DNA from: Rhizobium sp. Q54
GTDB taxonomy: Bacteria; Pseudomonadota; Alphaproteobacteria; Rhizobiales; Beijerinckiaceae
Reading direction: 5' to 3'
Length of the DNA stretch: 5,831 bases
Assembly: GCA_945901195.1 (NCBI GenBank)
Contig: CAMDKB010000295.1
Coordinates: 1 to 5,831 of the forward strand
Shown: piece by piece, positions 5,517-5,831 of the stretch
How the letters are laid out: each line of letters opens with the position of its first letter
Position numbering within the stretch: position 1 is the first letter of the stretch
Program-made: the position numbers and the translations under genes
Notes under the pieces: model-generated
What the model was told of the DNA's origin: nothing
What the model saw: the letters and a program-made list of their open reading frames with translations, nothing else
Databases searched by the model: none

Positions 5517-5831
5517 TTAAACCAGCATCCCCACAGGATTTTCAATTAAATCCCGGAATGCCGAAATCAGTTCTGCGCCGAGCGCGCCATCGACGGCGCG
5601 ATGATCTGTCGACATCGTCACGCTCATCATGGTTGCGACCTTCATCTGACCTTTCTCGACGATCACCCGCTCTTCGCCTGCGCCGACCGCAAGGATGGTC
5701 GCGTGCGGCGGGTTGATGACGGCGGAGAAATTCTTGATGCCGAACATGCCCAGATTGGATACTGCCGACGAGCCACCCTGATATTCTTCCGGCTTCAGTT
5801 TGCGCGCGCGGGCACGCGCCGCGTAATCCTT
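5517..5831 (-). CDS. pdhC: Pyruvate dehydrogenase E2 (dihydrolipoamide acetyltransferase), 3' end
   Basis: The last 104 residues of the E2 catalytic domain are present; the gene continues beyond the right edge of the window. The visible part starts KDYAARARARKLKPEEYQGG, followed by SSAVSNLGMFGIKNFSAVIN and PPHATILAVGAGEERV, which is the typical PDH-type E2 core rather than the 2-oxoglutarate dehydrogenase type. The catalytic motif DHRAVDG (His77 and Asp81 in this fragment) is intact, as is the normal C-terminus ENPVGMLV. E2 transfers acetyl groups from lipoate to coenzyme A and forms the core of the cytoplasmic complex. The stop codon is intact and lies directly beside the right palindromic repeat, so the cassette did not truncate it. 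It is on the same strand as lpdA and lipA and is expected to be the third gene of a pdhABC set. Confidence 0.96.
   Translation of the reverse strand, partial: KDYAARARARKLKPEEYQGGSSAVSNLGMFGIKNFSAVINPPHATILAVGAGEERVIVEKGQMKVATMMSVTMSTDHRAVDGALGAELISAFRDLIENPVGMLV

Noticed and set aside
5001..5526. Target-site duplication around the DUF559 cassette
   Set aside because: Only CCAG recurs (5004-5007 and 5522-5525) and it is at different distances from the repeat ends (4 and 6 nt). A 4-bp match of this kind is likely by chance.
5450..5545. Extended N-terminus for the DUF559 protein
   Set aside because: The in-frame extension reads the palindromic repeat (PSPLWGGVRGGG) and overlaps the end of pdhC. 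The ATG at 5449 has an AAGG 5 nt upstream and lies closer to the conserved domain.

Overview
The window reads as part of an alphaproteobacterial chromosome, most likely from the Hyphomicrobiales (Rhizobiales) or a close relative. The reasons are a moderately GC-rich sequence, a pdhC / lpdA / GlsB-like / lipA gene order of the kind I associate with that group, and a G/C-rich palindromic repeat whose translations (PSPLWGGVRGGG, TPDPSPQGGGE) I recall from many alphaproteobacterial gene predictions. Genus cannot be named from this sequence alone.

Layout, from the right edge leftwards, which is the direction of transcription of all genes but one. The 3' end of pdhC (pyruvate dehydrogenase E2) enters at the right edge and stops at 5517. 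Next comes a compact cassette at about 5012-5515: two near-identical 44-bp palindromic repeats in inverted orientation around a small DUF559 (Vsr-like nuclease fold) gene. The DUF559 stop overlaps the start of an unrecognised single-pass membrane protein by ATGA, and 33 bp further lies lpdA (E3). One gene on the + strand, a secreted DsrE/DsrF-like protein (2508-2951), separates lpdA from a GlsB/YeaQ/YmgE-type membrane protein. After that come lipA (lipoyl synthase), a VOC/glyoxalase-family protein 22 bp behind it, and a small stand-alone PilZ-domain protein.

Functionally the core is lipoate-dependent 2-oxoacid oxidation. PdhC carries the lipoyl-bound acyl group, LpdA reoxidises the dihydrolipoyl arm, and LipA inserts the sulfurs that make the lipoyl cofactor. 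The GlsB-like, VOC, PilZ and DsrE genes are accessory and their link to the pathway is not shown by the sequence.

The most interesting structure is the repeat-bounded DUF559 cassette between pdhC and lpdA. It fits tightly, with one repeat starting 1 bp after the pdhC stop codon and the other translated as the C-terminal tail of the DUF559 protein. It looks like an insertion of a non-autonomous repeat-gene unit into a housekeeping operon. No gene-free stretch exceeds 300 bases; the longest gaps are 339-513 and 2339-2507.
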